DNA of 64,000 nt, from NCBI GenBank assembly GCA_016124655.1, contig WGNI01000002.1, positions 248,001 through 312,000 of the forward strand, in the 5' to 3' direction. How positions within the stretch are numbered: position 1 is the stretch's first letter; each line of letters opens with the position of its first letter. Shown piece after piece: positions 7,348-17,101 of the stretch. The position numbers were made by a program, and so were the translations under genes. The notes below the pieces were generated by a model. That model had not been told where the DNA came from. It saw nothing but the letters and a program-made list of their open reading frames with translations, and did not search any database. This DNA comes from Alphaproteobacteria bacterium (lineage in GTDB: Bacteria; Pseudomonadota; Alphaproteobacteria; Caulobacterales; Aquidulcibacteraceae).

Positions 7348-8985
7348 ATCGCCTTCGCTGTAATTGTAGCCCTCCAGCATGCGCGCGGCTTGAACCGAAA
7401 CGCCGCGTTCGCCCAGCCGTTCGAGGAAGGCGTCCCTGCGATCGGCGCCGATCAGGGCCAGCGCGCAATCGCCATCATTGACGAACGCGTCGGCGGCTTC
7501 TTCAGCGCTTCCCGCCAGGAGCGGGGTCCCGCCGGCGAGAAAGACGAAGCTCGGCTCTGCGTACGGCGTGGAGATGATGCGCGTGGTGCCGCATGGCGCT
7601 TCTTCGCGCGCGGCCTCCACAATGCGCGGCGACATCCAGCCATTGTCGATTGCGGGCAAAGTGACCTGAAACGTGTTCACCGCGACGATGAAGGCGGCTG
7701 CGGCGGCGGCCACGATCGCCTGCCGCGCACGACCAAAGACGCTCAAAACAATGACGGCGATCATGGCGGCGACGCCCAGTCCCGACAGCAGGATCGCGCT
7801 CAATGGCGGCGGGCCTTCGAGCCAAGCGTGGACAACGGGCGCGGCGGCGACAACGATCAGTCCGAAGATCGACCAAAAAATTGCAGCGATGGTGAACAAA
7901 ATAGGGCGCCCGAAGGCGGGTCGTCCGCTGACGCGCAAGAGGGCGGCTGCGCTCAACGCCGCGACTGCGGGCAACAGCGGCAAAGTGTAGTGCGGCAGTT
8001 TCGTGCCGGAGAGTTCGAACACGATCCAGGCCGGGATGATCCAGGCGAGGCAGAAGCGCACCGGCGCGGTTGTTCGTTCGCGCCACGCGAACGGCGCCGC
8101 CAGCCAGGCAAACAGCGTGCCCGGCCAGAAGGTCAGGTTGAACAAAGCGGCATGATAGCCGGGAGGGCCGCCATGCGATTGGTGCGTGCCGGCAATCTTG
8201 CCGGCGACGGAATAGCCAACCGCGACGCGGAAGAAGTCGCCATTGGTGGCGGCGTTTATGGCGATGTACCAGGGCGCGGCGATCGCGGCGAAGACAGGAA
8301 CGCCCCACAATGGGCGCAAGCCGCCGAGCCAGCGATATTTTCGCTCCAGCGCAAGCAGCCCAAGGACCGTGCCGCCGCTGACAAGGAGGATGATCGGCCC
8401 TTTCAGCAGCACGCCTATGCCAAGCGCGGCCCAGAACAGAAGCGCGTAGCGCCAAGGCGCGCGCGCGCCGGACTGCGCGTCGAGATACACTTTCGCAAGC
8501 CCTGTTTGGGCAGCAAGCGTGGCAGCGCACAAGGTCGCGTCAATCTTCGCGAAGCGCGCCTCTGCGCCGAGGGACATGGAAGCCGCCATCAAGACTGCGG
8601 CGGCGCGACCGGCGGTGCGGCCGAACAACAATCCCGCAACCCACCAGGTCAGGAACGTCACTGCGATCGCCGACAGCCAAGACGGAATCCGGTGCGGCCA
8701 GATTTCGCGCGCGTCGCTTCCAAACACCGATACGCTGGCCGCTTGCAGCCAATAGATTCCAGCGGGCTGCAGATAGCGCGGCACGTCCTGGTAGCGGATA
8801 TCGACAAAGTCGCCGGTCTCCAGCATTTGCCGCGTCGCCTGCGCGAAGCGCGGCTCATCGCGATCGAACGGCGGCAGCGCGGTTTGCCCCGGCAGATAGA
8901 GCGCCAGACACAAGGCCAAAAGCGCGAGCGCGGCGCCGGCCGGGCGCTTCAGCGCGAGGCGAATTTGATCAACGAGACTGGTCAT
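7315..8985 (-). CDS. ArnT-like glycosyltransferase (GT39/PMT-type membrane protein)
   Basis: 556 residues with about twelve predicted membrane helices. The first periplasmic loop has Phe-Asp-Arg-Asp-Glu-Pro-Arg-Phe-Ala-Gln-Ala-Thr-Arg-Gln-Met, the acidic motif of ArnT/PMT-type enzymes that use a polyprenyl-phosphate sugar as donor. Later Lys-Gly-Pro-Ile-Ile and Leu-Pro-His-Tyr-Thr-Leu-Pro-Leu-Leu-Pro stretches also match ArnT relatives. It overlaps the upstream GT2 gene by 17 bases, so the pair probably works in order: the GT2 makes the lipid-linked sugar and this enzyme transfers it, perhaps to lipid A, a glycan or protein. Acceptor unknown. Confidence 0.8.
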   Translation of the reverse strand: MTSLVDQIRLALKRPAGAALALLALCLALYLPGQTALPPFDRDEPRFAQATRQMLETGDFVDIRYQDVPRYLQPAGIYWLQAASVSVFGSDAREIWPHRIPSWLSAIAVTFLTWWVAGLLFGRTAGRAAAVLMAASMSLGAEARFAKIDATLCAATLAAQTGLAKVYLDAQSGARAPWRYALLFWAALGIGVLLKGPIILLVSGGTVLGLLALERKYRWLGGLRPLWGVPVFAAIAAPWYIAINAATNGDFFRVAVGYSVAGKIAGTHQSHGGPPGYHAALFNLTFWPGTLFAWLAAPFAWRERTTAPVRFCLAWIIPAWIVFELSGTKLPHYTLPLLPAVAALSAAALLRVSGRPAFGRPILFTIAAIFWSIFGLIVVAAAPVVHAWLEGPPPLSAILLSGLGVAAMIAVIVLSVFGRARQAIVAAAAAAFIVAVNTFQVTLPAIDNGWMSPRIVEAAREEAPCGTTRIISTPYAEPSFVFLAGGTPLLAGSAEEAADAFVNDGDCALALIGADRRDAFLERLGERGVSVQAARMLEGYNYSEGDPVQLTLYRRR

Positions 8986-9712
8986 GATCGGCGATCAGAG
9001 GCGGCGCTTTGGTGCGCGCGCGCAACCACACGACCCCCGCCACGTCGACAATTCCAACCAAAGCGCGACCGATATTTGTGTACTTCGAACTGCCCGACGC
9101 GCGCGCGCGATGGTTCACTTCGACATTGATGAGCGGATGGCCGTAGGTCTTGAACAGGGCGGGAAAAAAACGGTGCGCGCCCTCGAAGATCGGCAGGCGC
9201 AGAAATGCGGCGCGTTCAAACAGCTTCAGGCCGCAGCCGGTGTCGGGGCAGCCGTCGTCCAACACCATCTGGCGAAACCCGTTGCCAATTTTTGTTGCAA
9301 TGCGGCGCGAGAGCGGATCGTGACGGCGCGTGCGCACGCCGGCGACGAGCGGGGAGCCGCCCTGCGTCCAGGCGCGTTCGGCCATGACGACGATGTCCTT
9401 GGGATCGTTCTGGCCGTCGCCGTCCATGGTGGCGATCCAGCGCCCCGTTGCTGCAACAACGCCGGTGCGCAGGGCCTGTGATTTGCCGCACCGCGCGCTG
9501 TGGCGGGTCAAGCGCACGCGGGGATCGTTCAGCCCGAGGATGCGTGCGGCCGTGTCGTCGGTGGAGCCATCGTCGACGAAGACAATCTCCCAGGGCGCTG
9601 GGAGGGCTGCGAACGCAGCGACGGCTTCGCGCGCGACGGCTTCGACATTGTCTGCCTCGTTGAGGACGGCGATCACGACGGACAGGCTGCGCGGATCGTC
9701 GCTCAAACTCAT
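8969..9712 (-). CDS. Family 2 glycosyltransferase (polyprenyl-phosphate sugar synthase-like)
   Basis: 247 residues, GT-A fold. Residues ~9-20 give Leu-Ser-Val-Val-Ile-Ala-Val-Leu-Asn-Glu; then Val-Phe-Val-Asp-Asp-Gly-Ser-Thr-Asp-Asp-Thr and Met-Asp-Gly-Asp-Gly-Gln-Asn-Asp-Pro (donor and metal-binding DXD region), as in dolichyl-phosphate mannose synthases. There is no C-terminal helix pair, so it is a soluble or peripheral type. It heads the two-gene operon with the ArnT-like transferase. Sugar identity cannot be read. Confidence 0.88.
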   Translation of the reverse strand: MSLSDDPRSLSVVIAVLNEADNVEAVAREAVAAFAALPAPWEIVFVDDGSTDDTAARILGLNDPRVRLTRHSARCGKSQALRTGVVAATGRWIATMDGDGQNDPKDIVVMAERAWTQGGSPLVAGVRTRRHDPLSRRIATKIGNGFRQMVLDDGCPDTGCGLKLFERAAFLRLPIFEGAHRFFPALFKTYGHPLINVEVNHRARASGSSKYTNIGRALVGIVDVAGVVWLRARTKAPPLIADHDQSR

Positions 9713-9815
9713 CGCAAAAGGCGTCCTGAGGCGGGTGGGCGCTGCTTCGGCGCCCCGTCTGCGCCCGAAATTCCGAAGTTAGACGGCGTGGAGCTAGCAG
9801 ATCAAAGGCGCGGCG

Positions 9816-10925
9816 TCACACCGGCCAGCGCAGGCCGACGCGCTTGCGCTGCACCAGCGTCTGCTCGGCGCGGTGCAGAGCGCGCATGGCGACTTCGGCA
9901 TGCTGGAGGCTGTCGGTGGCGCGCAGGGCATCCATCGCGATCTTAAGGCGCGAGACCGCTTCCTCAAGCTTGTCGCGGGCGCCTTCGCGTTCGCCCAAGG
10001 CCGCCAGCGCGCGCCCGATTTCCTGCTGGGCTGCGCCCCATGCGCCGGGATCGGCGGTTTGATCGATGTGGTCGAGATAGGCGCGGCGCGCTTCGAAGGC
10101 CTTCTGCAGCCAGCGGATGTTGCCGCCGCGTTCGCCGAGGCTCAGCGCGCCGGAAGCGAAATCGCCCAGGATCTCCAGCATCGCGGATTCCGAGATTTCG
10201 TTCGGCGGGTCCTGCACGAGCTGGTCCAGGGCCTCGACGATCGGCTGCAGCCGTTCGGGCTTATAGTCCTGCGGGCGGTTCAGCACCGGCCGGGCGCGGC
10301 GGGCGCAAACGTATGCGATCGCCTTTTCGACGGCGGGATCGGGCCGACCTCGCCACACCGTTTGAATGGCCATGACTTCCGGCATGCGGCCGTAGCCGGG
10401 GGCCGCGGTGACGCGCAGGTCGAGCTTGCCGAGCCAATTGCGCTTACCCCAGATGATGACGTCGCCGGCCGTGCGGTCGAGCACGTCATGCGCCTCCAGG
10501 GCGATGCGGCGGAGTTTTTCCGCATGGGCTGCCGGGGGCAGCACGGGCAGGCGGATCGGAAACAGATTGACCTGCGCCTCGGCCTGGAACGCGAAGAGGC
10601 CGAAGCCTTCCTCAATGGCGCGTTTGATCTGCTCGCGGACCCGGCGATCGGCGCCTTCGATATGACCGATCAGAACCGAGGCGCGATGGTCTTTCTGGCG
10701 GCGCAGCCCCTGGGCCTTCAGCGCGACCTGGGCGGAAGAAGACGCCTGGAACGCGCCACGGATGATCCAGAAGGCCGAAACCAGGATGGCGGCGAGGCCC
10801 ATGGACACGAACGCCATGACCACGTCCGGGAACTGGACGAATGCGTCCAGCAATTGGCGCGGCAAAAGGCGCACCAGTTCCGGGGCAAGGTTTTGCGCCC
10901 AGCCAGCCACGGCGACGTCAGTCAT
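9816..10925 (-). CDS. Membrane-anchored protein of unknown function
   Basis: 369 residues. A single hydrophobic segment (about residues 33-57) near the N-terminus is followed by a large soluble part. Residues ~250-360 are helical with repeated Ala/Leu/Arg patterns, e.g. Trp-Gly-Ala-Ala-Gln-Gln-Glu-Ile-Gly-Arg-Ala-Leu-Ala-Ala-Leu-Gly-Glu-Arg, resembling tetratricopeptide units. I do not recognise a family. It is 103 bases upstream of the GT2/ArnT-like pair on the same strand and could be co-transcribed with it. Confidence 0.7.
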   Translation of the reverse strand: MTDVAVAGWAQNLAPELVRLLPRQLLDAFVQFPDVVMAFVSMGLAAILVSAFWIIRGAFQASSSAQVALKAQGLRRQKDHRASVLIGHIEGADRRVREQIKRAIEEGFGLFAFQAEAQVNLFPIRLPVLPPAAHAEKLRRIALEAHDVLDRTAGDVIIWGKRNWLGKLDLRVTAAPGYGRMPEVMAIQTVWRGRPDPAVEKAIAYVCARRARPVLNRPQDYKPERLQPIVEALDQLVQDPPNEISESAMLEILGDFASGALSLGERGGNIRWLQKAFEARRAYLDHIDQTADPGAWGAAQQEIGRALAALGEREGARDKLEEAVSRLKIAMDALRATDSLQHAEVAMRALHRAEQTLVQRKRVGLRWPV

Positions 10926-11105
10926 GCAGGTTCCATCGACACAGAAAGAGAACGTATATCACCGCCGCGCGGCGCCGCACAACGGCCGGGCGCTGCGACT
11001 CCAAGGACCTGTTATGGCGTTGATTCAGCCGCCATTCAGGCAATGGCGCGGAGACTTTGCGGCCGCGCTGGCGCCGTGGGGCGGCGGGCGCGGCGGAGAT
11101 CGACC

Positions 11106-11561
11106 ATGTGGAAGAGAATGACGGCCCTTGTGTCGGCGCTGGCGCTGGTCTTTTCGGCGGTCGCGATCTCGCCGGCGGCGGCGGACGATCATCGCGGCTG
11201 GCGCGGCGAGCGCCACCATGGCGACGGCGGCTATCGGGGCCATGGCGGCTACGGGCGGGGCTATGACCGCGGCTATTACAATCACGGCTATCGCCATCAC
11301 GACGATGATGACGATGACGACGCCATCGTCGCGGGCGTGGTCGGGCTGGCGCTCGGCGCCGTTCTGGGCGCTGCGATCAGCCAGAACAATGAGCGTCGCC
11401 GGCAGGAAGAAGAAGCGTATCGCCAGTACGGCCCGCCGCCACAGCGCGGCTATGGCTATCAGAACGAGTATCGGGAAGAGCGCACGTGCTACCGCCGCGA
11501 GCGGCAATGGGATCCGTACGCCAACCGCTATCTCTGGGTGGACGCGCCCTACGCCTGCTAA
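11106..11561 (+). CDS. Secreted His/Asp/Gly-rich protein with glycine-zipper segment
   Basis: 151 residues. A signal peptide (residues ~1-26) is followed by a His/Gly/Arg/Tyr-rich region and a run of seven aspartates (His-His followed by Asp x7), then a glycine-rich hydrophobic helix with small residues every four positions (glycine-zipper type), an Arg/Glu-rich stretch and a C-terminal region with two cysteines. It resembles small alphaproteobacterial envelope proteins sometimes labelled RcnB- or glycine-zipper-like, and the His/Asp tract could bind metal ions, which is inference. ATG 11106 has GGAG upstream. Confidence 0.7.
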   Translation: MWKRMTALVSALALVFSAVAISPAAADDHRGWRGERHHGDGGYRGHGGYGRGYDRGYYNHGYRHHDDDDDDDAIVAGVVGLALGAVLGAAISQNNERRRQEEEAYRQYGPPPQRGYGYQNEYREERTCYRRERQWDPYANRYLWVDAPYAC

Positions 11562-11597
11562 GTATGTTGAGCGCATGCGGTTCAGGCGGGCATCAGA

Positions 11598-12020
11598 ATG
11601 AAGTTCGTGTGCGACGCGCCCGGCGGCAAAACCTGGTTTGCGCTGGAGACCGAGGCGGAGGCTGAGGCTGAGGCGGCGCTGATGCGTCATGCCGTGGATC
11701 GCTATTTCAAGACTGAGCGGGACAAGGCGGTTTCGTCCTACGCGCCGCCAGCGGGCGCTTCGTTTGAGCGCGACATTGGGCTCAAATCCCACATCGGGCG
11801 CGTCATGCCGCTGTTTCTGACGCTGCGCGACGGCGAGGGCGGCGGCTTGGCGACCGCCATGTTGCCGCCGCGAGGCGAGCCCAGTGAGCGGTTTCGGGTC
11901 ATCATTGTCGGCCCGGGCAACGCCGATCCGTATCCCGAGCATGCCGATGCGATCGACGCGCTTGGGGCGCATTACGGATACGACCTGCCGCGCAGCGAGT
12001 GCTATCCGTATCGAGGCTGA
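11598..12020 (+). CDS. Conserved hypothetical protein
   Basis: 140 residues, no signal peptide or membrane helix. The opening Met-Lys-Phe-Val-Cys-Asp-Ala-Pro-Gly-Gly-Lys-Thr-Trp-Phe is followed by an unusual alternating Glu/Ala tract (Thr-Glu-Ala-Glu-Ala-Glu-Ala-Glu-Ala-Ala) encoded by a GAGGCT-type repeat. The middle and end are globular-looking. No family recognised. It lies 36 bases after the secreted His/Asp-rich protein and ahead of argS. Confidence 0.65.
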   Translation: MKFVCDAPGGKTWFALETEAEAEAEAALMRHAVDRYFKTERDKAVSSYAPPAGASFERDIGLKSHIGRVMPLFLTLRDGEGGGLATAMLPPRGEPSERFRVIIVGPGNADPYPEHADAIDALGAHYGYDLPRSECYPYRG

Positions 12021-12083
12021 GCTGCCCCGCTTACCAATGGCCTGCGCTTGACCGGGCTCACGAAAATCACCATCCCCAGCGCC

Positions 12084-13835
12084 ATGACCGACCTCGCCGC
12101 CGCCTTGACGGACGCCATGAAGGCGATCTTTCGCCAGCTCGATCTCGATGCCGGACATGCGGGCGTGCGCCGTTCGGACCGGCCGGATCTCGGCGAATTC
12201 CAGGCCAATGGCGCGTTGGCGGTCGCCAAGCAGGCGGGCCGCAAGCCGCAGGAGATCGCGGCTGACATCTCTGCTGCATGGCGTGATCTCGCGTTGGCGG
12301 ACGCGCCTACGATCGCGGGAGCGGGCTTTCTCAATTTCCGCGTGACCGATGCGGCTTTGTCGGCGCGCGCGGATACGATCGCGCGCGATCCCTTGTGCGG
12401 CGCAAGTCCGGTTGCCGCCGCGCGGAAAGTGCTGGTCGATTATGGCGGGCCAAACGTTGCGAAAGGCATGCATGTCGGGCATTTGCGCGCGTCGATCATC
12501 GGCGAGAGCCTGAAGCGCGTGTTCCGGTTTCGCGGCGACCAGGTTTGGGGCGACGCGCATTTCGGGGACTGGGGTTTCCAGATGGGGCTGATGATCAGCG
12601 CGCTGGAAGACGAGCTGAATGGTTTTGCTGATGGTGAAGCATTGTCCCGGCGCCTCAAGGCGCTGACGCTGGACGATCTGGAAGAGATTTATCCGGCCGC
12701 TTCGGCGCGCGCGAAGGAGGATGAAGCCTTTCGCGATCGGGCGCGCAAGGCGACCGCGGCGCTGCAGGCCGGTCAAGAGCCGCACCGCACGATCTGGGCG
12801 GCGATGCGCGTGGTGTCGATGGACGCGCAGAAGCGCGATTTCGCAAGCTTGGGCGTGACGTTTGATCTCTGGCGCGGCGAGGCCGACGCCGATCCCTTCA
12901 TCGCGGACATGGTGCAGGACCTGCGGGACAAGAACCTGTTGGAGCCGGACCAGGGTGCGCAGATCGTGCGCGTTGCGGAAGAGGGCGACAAACGTGAATT
13001 GCCGCCGCTTCTGGTGATCTCTTCAGAGGGCTCGGCGATGTACGGCACGACTGACCTCGCCACCATCGTACAGCGGGAAAGCGAGATCGATCCCGATCTT
13101 TATCTCTATGTCGTCGATCAGCGGCAGGGCGATCATTTCGAGCAAGTGTTTCGCGCCGCCGCGCGCGCAGGTTATGTGGCGCGGGATCAGGTTGAGCATA
13201 TCGGCTTCGGCACGATGAACGGGCCCGACGGCAAGCCGTTCAAGACGCGCGCAGGCGGTGTGCTGAAATTGCACGACCTGATCGGCCAGGCGGAGGAGAG
13301 AGCGCGGGCGCGGCTGCGCGAGGCCGACATCGGCGCGGACTTTTCTGCGGACGAGTTTGAAGACGTGGCGCACAAGGTGGCGATCGCGGCGCTGAAATTT
13401 GCTGACCTGGTGAACTTTCGCGGCACGTCCTATGTGTTCGATCTCGATCGCTTCATGAGCTTTGAAGGCAAGACTGGACCTTACCTTCTCTATGCGGCGG
13501 TGCGGATCAAGTCGATCCTGCGCAAGGCGGATGAGCAAGGCGCCGAGCCCGGGGCGATTCGCGTTTCGACTCCGGACGAGCGTGGGCTCGCTCTGGCGCT
13601 GGACGGATTTTCCGCGGCATGTATGCAGGCTTACGATAAGCGCGCGCCGCACTTCATCTCCGAGCATGCCTATGATCTGGCGCAGGCCTTTTCCGCATTC
13701 TACGCGAACTGCCCAGTGCTGGGGGAAGCCGATCCCGCCGTGCGGGCAAGCCGATTGGCGCTCGCGGCGGCGGCGCTTAAGCAGCTCGAAGCTGCGCTCG
13801 ACCTGCTTGGAATTGCGGCGCCGCAGCGCATGTAA
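12084..13835 (+). CDS. argS: Arginyl-tRNA synthetase
   Basis: 583 residues, the usual class Ia length. The HIGH signature appears as His-Val-Gly-His in [17 protein letters not shown], which is characteristic of ArgS. The KMSK region is the ArgS variant ([10 protein letters not shown]). An N-terminal Add-1 domain and a C-terminal DALR anticodon-binding domain are visible. It charges tRNA-Arg. ATG 12084 is chosen over an in-frame TTG at 12048 because it gives the normal N-terminus. Confidence 0.95.
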   Translation: MTDLAAALTDAMKAIFRQLDLDAGHAGVRRSDRPDLGEFQANGALAVAKQAGRKPQEIAADISAAWRDLALADAPTIAGAGFLNFRVTDAALSARADTIARDPLCGASPVAAARKVLVDYGGPNVAKGMHVGHLRASIIGESLKRVFRFRGDQVWGDAHFGDWGFQMGLMISALEDELNGFADGEALSRRLKALTLDDLEEIYPAASARAKEDEAFRDRARKATAALQAGQEPHRTIWAAMRVVSMDAQKRDFASLGVTFDLWRGEADADPFIADMVQDLRDKNLLEPDQGAQIVRVAEEGDKRELPPLLVISSEGSAMYGTTDLATIVQRESEIDPDLYLYVVDQRQGDHFEQVFRAAARAGYVARDQVEHIGFGTMNGPDGKPFKTRAGGVLKLHDLIGQAEERARARLREADIGADFSADEFEDVAHKVAIAALKFADLVNFRGTSYVFDLDRFMSFEGKTGPYLLYAAVRIKSILRKADEQGAEPGAIRVSTPDERGLALALDGFSAACMQAYDKRAPHFISEHAYDLAQAFSAFYANCPVLGEADPAVRASRLALAAAALKQLEAALDLLGIAAPQRM

Positions 13836-13927
13836 CCGCGCTCAGCATTGACTTTGTCTTAGGCGGGCGCACATGGTCCGGCAACGGCGCGGCTGCGAGC
13901 GATTCCCAGCGTCGCCGGCCAGACACA

Positions 13928-14160
13928 TGAACCCCGCAGGAGAGCATCCCGGTTTCGGCCGGGGTCCCCGAAGGCGAAACCGCCCCGGAAACGCTCAGGG
14001 AAAAGGACTGCGGGGGGATGAACACGCTGGAAAGTGCGAAGCACCCCGGACGACGCGAAGCGGCGATCCTGGGCCTCTCTTGAGGGTCATGCTTACGCCG
14101 CCGAAGGAGTAAGCCCCAGCTCAAGGCTGAGGTGAATCTCTCAGGCGCCAGGACAGCGGG
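13928..14160 (+). promoter_or_regulatory. Tandem glycine riboswitch (gcvT leader)
   Basis: Two glycine-aptamer cores lie in the leader of gcvT. Aptamer I has P1 strands CCCCGCAG (13932-13939) and CTGCGGGG (14008-14015), with GGAGAGC, the core CCGAAGGCGAAAC, then GCTCAGG and AAAAGGAC. Aptamer II has P1 CGCTG (14025-14029) and CAGCG (14154-14158), core GCCGAAGGAGTAAG, CTCTCAGG and AGGAC. A candidate promoter -35 TTGACT is at 13848-13853. Glycine riboswitches of this kind switch on the glycine cleavage genes, which follow directly. The 5' strand of aptamer II is non-standard and long. Confidence 0.9.
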
Positions 14161-14219
14161 GGCCGTTTGCGAGCGCGTGAGCGTTGGCAAGCGATGCCCG
14201 CAATCCATGAAAGGCGCCC

Positions 14220-15374
14220 ATGGCCGAAACGGCCGTCCTGCAAAAGCTTCCGCTGGATGCGTTGTGGCGCGCCGGCTCATTGCGTTCATCTGGGGCGAAG
14301 AAATTCGGCGCGTTCGCAGGCTACGACATGCCGCTCGAATTCGAGGGGCTGATGGCGGAGCACACCTGGACGCGGACCCATGCGGGGCTGTTCGACGTCT
14401 CGCACATGGGGCCGTGTTTCGTGCGTGCGCGCGGCGCGTCATCCCATGAGGCGGTTGCGACGCAGATGGAGAAGTTGGTCGCGGCGGATGTCGCTGGCCT
14501 AAAGCCTGGGCAAGTGCGTTATGCCGTGCTGTTGAATGAGTCCGGCGGCGCGCTCGATGATCTGATGATCGCGCGGCCGGCCGACGATGCGCTTGCTGGA
14601 ACATTGCATGTCGTCGTGAACGCCGGCTGCAAATTGCAGGACTGGGCGCTAATGGCGCGTGTGTTCGGCGCCGATGCGGAGCTCATCCGCGCGGACAATC
14701 GCGCCTTGCTTGCGCTGCAGGGACCGCGCGCGGGCGAGACGATGGCGGCGCTGGTTCCAGAAACCGCCGCCATGACGTTCATGACCTTGCGGCGGTTCAT
14801 GCATGCGCAGTTCGGCGAGATGTTCATCACGCGCTCGGGCTATACGGGCGAAGACGGCTTCGAAATTCTTGTGGATGCAGCGCACGCAGAAGCCTTTGCA
14901 CAAGCGCTGATGGCGCATGAGGCGGTGAAGCCGATCGGGCTCGGCGCGCGTGATTCGTTGCGGCTTGAGGCGGGCTTGTGTCTCTACGGCCATGATCTCG
15001 ACGAGACGACGTCGCCCATCGAAGCCGACTTGGCGTGGACCATCCAAAAGCGTCGCCGCCTGGCAGCGGATTTTCCCGGCGCGGATCGCATTTTGCGTGA
15101 ATTGAAGGAGGGGCCGGCGCGCAAGCGTGTCGGCATTCGTCCGAAAGAACGCGCGCCGGCTCGGGAGGGCGTTGAGATCTTTTCCGGCGACCGAAAGGTT
15201 GGCGTGGTCACCAGCGGCGGATTTTCGCCGATGCTGAGCGCGCCAATATCCATGGGTTATGTCGATGCTGCGTTCGCAAAGCCCGGAACTGAAATCGCGC
15301 TGAATGTGCGCGGGCAGATGCGCACCGCGGAGATCGTCGCGCTGCCGTTTATTCCCCATCGTTACGTCAAATAG
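14220..15374 (+). CDS. gcvT: Glycine cleavage system T-protein (aminomethyltransferase)
   Basis: 384 residues. It has the GcvT opening Gly-Ala-Lys-Lys-Phe-Gly-Ala-Phe-Ala-Gly-Tyr-Asp-Met-Pro-Leu and the folate-binding segment Gly-Leu-Phe-Asp-Val-Ser-His-Met-Gly, plus Tyr-Thr-Gly-Glu-Asp-Gly-Phe-Glu and a C-terminal beta-barrel. It transfers the methylene from the H-protein lipoyl arm to tetrahydrofolate. First gene of gcvT-gcvH-gcvPA-gcvPB behind the glycine riboswitch, with GAAAGG upstream of the start. Cytosolic. Confidence 0.95.
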   Translation: MAETAVLQKLPLDALWRAGSLRSSGAKKFGAFAGYDMPLEFEGLMAEHTWTRTHAGLFDVSHMGPCFVRARGASSHEAVATQMEKLVAADVAGLKPGQVRYAVLLNESGGALDDLMIARPADDALAGTLHVVVNAGCKLQDWALMARVFGADAELIRADNRALLALQGPRAGETMAALVPETAAMTFMTLRRFMHAQFGEMFITRSGYTGEDGFEILVDAAHAEAFAQALMAHEAVKPIGLGARDSLRLEAGLCLYGHDLDETTSPIEADLAWTIQKRRRLAADFPGADRILRELKEGPARKRVGIRPKERAPAREGVEIFSGDRKVGVVTSGGFSPMLSAPISMGYVDAAFAKPGTEIALNVRGQMRTAEIVALPFIPHRYVK

Positions 15375-15386
15375 CGAGGCTGGCTG

Positions 15387-15761
15387 ATGACCACGAAATT
15401 CACCAAGGATCATGAATGGGTGCGGGTGGACGGCGACGTCGCCACGGTGGGCGTTACACCCTACGCCGCCGAGCAATTAGGCGATGTCGTTTACGTCGAG
15501 TTGCCGGAGAAGGGCAGGAGCTTCGCGCAGGGCGCGGACATGGCCGTTGTGGAAAGCGCGAAGGCGGCGTCTGACGTCTACGCACCGATCTCAGGGGAGG
15601 TCGTCGATGTGAATGACGCGCTGACGGGGGCGCCGGAGACGGTGAATGAAAGCGCGGACGACAAGGGTTGGTTCGTGAAGGTGAAAGTCGCCAATGCGGC
15701 CGAGCTCGATGCGCTGATGGATGAAGCGGCGTACGCCGACTATGTGAAGGGGCTTGATTGA
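15387..15761 (+). CDS. gcvH: Glycine cleavage system H-protein (lipoyl carrier)
   Basis: 124 residues, normal for GcvH. The lipoylation site is Lys in [12 protein letters not shown], and the N-terminal Phe-Thr-Lys-Asp-His-Glu-Trp-Val is typical. It carries the aminomethyl group between P, T and L proteins. It lies 12 bases after gcvT; its stop overlaps the gcvPA start by one base (TGATG). Confidence 0.96.
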   Translation: MTTKFTKDHEWVRVDGDVATVGVTPYAAEQLGDVVYVELPEKGRSFAQGADMAVVESAKAASDVYAPISGEVVDVNDALTGAPETVNESADDKGWFVKVKVANAAELDALMDEAAYADYVKGLD

Positions 15762-17101
15762 TGCGGTATTTGCCGCTTTCCGATGCTGATCGCCGCGATA
15801 TGCTGTCCGCCATCGGCGCGGGCTCGGTGGACGATCTCTACTTCAATGTGCCGAAAAGCGCGGTGCTGTCGAGGCTTGTCGATCTGCCGCGTGCGCAGGG
15901 CGAGCTAGATGTTGAGCGCTTCTTCAAAAGCTTGGCGGCGCGCAACACGCCAGCGGGCAAGACCGCGTTCTTCCTAGGCGCGGGCGCCTATCGGCATCAC
16001 GTGCCCGCGAGCGTCGATCATCTGATTCAACGCAGCGAATTCCTGACCACCTACACGCCGTATCAACCGGAGATCGCGCAGGGCACGCTGCAGACACTAT
16101 TTGAGTTCCAAACGCAGGTGGCGATGCTGACTGGCATGGAGGTCGCCAACGCGTCGATGTGGGACGGGTCGACTGCGGTCGCTGAAGCCGCGATTATGGC
16201 TGCGCGTGTGACCAAGCGGAAAACGATCATCGTCTCCGGCGGCTTGCATCCGCACTATCTTGATACCACGCGCACCATGGCCGGCGCGCAGGGCCTGCAC
16301 ATTGTTGCGCTGCCGGCTGCGATCGACGGCGAGGCGGATGTGGTTGCGCGGCTGGGCGATGACGTCGCCGCGGTGATCGTGCAGTCGCCGAACGTGTTCG
16401 GCACGGTGAGCGACCTATCTCCGATCGCGCGCGCGGCGCACGCGAAAGGCGCGCTGATGATCGCGGCGTTCACCGAGGCGGTGGCGTTTGGCTTGGTTGA
16501 GCCGCCGGGCGCGATGGGCGCGGACATTGTCGCGGGCGAAGGCCAGTCGATCGGCAATCCGCTCTCGTTTGGCGGGCCGTATGTCGGATTGTTTGCGACG
16601 CGCGAGAAATTCATCCGGCAGATGCCTGGCCGGCTCGCGGGCGAGACCGTCGACGCTGACGGCGCGCGCGGCTGGGTGCTGACTCTGTCGACGCGCGAAC
16701 AACACATCCGGCGCGAAAAGGCGACGTCGAACATCTGCACGAATGCGGGCCTGTGTTCGCTCGCCTTCACGATCCACATGACGCTGTTGGGCGCCGCCGG
16801 TCTTTCGCGGCTGGCGCAGATCAATCATGAGAAGGCGTGCGCGGTGGCCGACGCCTTGGCCGCGATCCCTGGCGTGGAGATCCTGACGCCGCGCTTCTTC
16901 AACGAATTCGCCATTCGCACGCCACGCGGCGGCGCAGACCTTGTTGATGTGTTGGCGCAGGATGGCGTGATTGCGGGCGCACCGTTTGTGCGGCTTTCGC
17001 CGCAATCAGGGATGGACGACGTCGTGGTCGTGTGCGCGACGGAGTCGAACACGGATGAAGACATCGCCGAGCTGTCGCGCGCGCTGAAGGGGGCTCTTTG
17101 A
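15761..17101 (+). CDS. gcvPA: Glycine dehydrogenase (decarboxylating) subunit 1, P-protein alpha
   Basis: 446 residues, matching the N-terminal half of P-protein in organisms with a split enzyme. Features: [12 protein letters not shown] near the start and [15 protein letters not shown], then the fold-type I core without the PLP lysine, which lies in subunit 2. ATG 15761 overlaps the gcvH stop. With gcvPB it decarboxylates glycine. Confidence 0.95.
   Translation: MRYLPLSDADRRDMLSAIGAGSVDDLYFNVPKSAVLSRLVDLPRAQGELDVERFFKSLAARNTPAGKTAFFLGAGAYRHHVPASVDHLIQRSEFLTTYTPYQPEIAQGTLQTLFEFQTQVAMLTGMEVANASMWDGSTAVAEAAIMAARVTKRKTIIVSGGLHPHYLDTTRTMAGAQGLHIVALPAAIDGEADVVARLGDDVAAVIVQSPNVFGTVSDLSPIARAAHAKGALMIAAFTEAVAFGLVEPPGAMGADIVAGEGQSIGNPLSFGGPYVGLFATREKFIRQMPGRLAGETVDADGARGWVLTLSTREQHIRREKATSNICTNAGLCSLAFTIHMTLLGAAGLSRLAQINHEKACAVADALAAIPGVEILTPRFFNEFAIRTPRGGADLVDVLAQDGVIAGAPFVRLSPQSGMDDVVVVCATESNTDEDIAELSRALKGAL

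Noticed and set aside
7390..9129. Long plus-strand open frame opposite the ArnT-like and GT2 genes
   Set aside because: It is the antisense of two genes with clear motifs; its residues are Arg/Gln-rich and low in fold signals.
11025..12785. 586-residue minus-strand open frame opposite argS
   Set aside because: Antisense of argS and of the small genes before it; no ribosome site and Arg-rich composition typical of GC-rich shadows.
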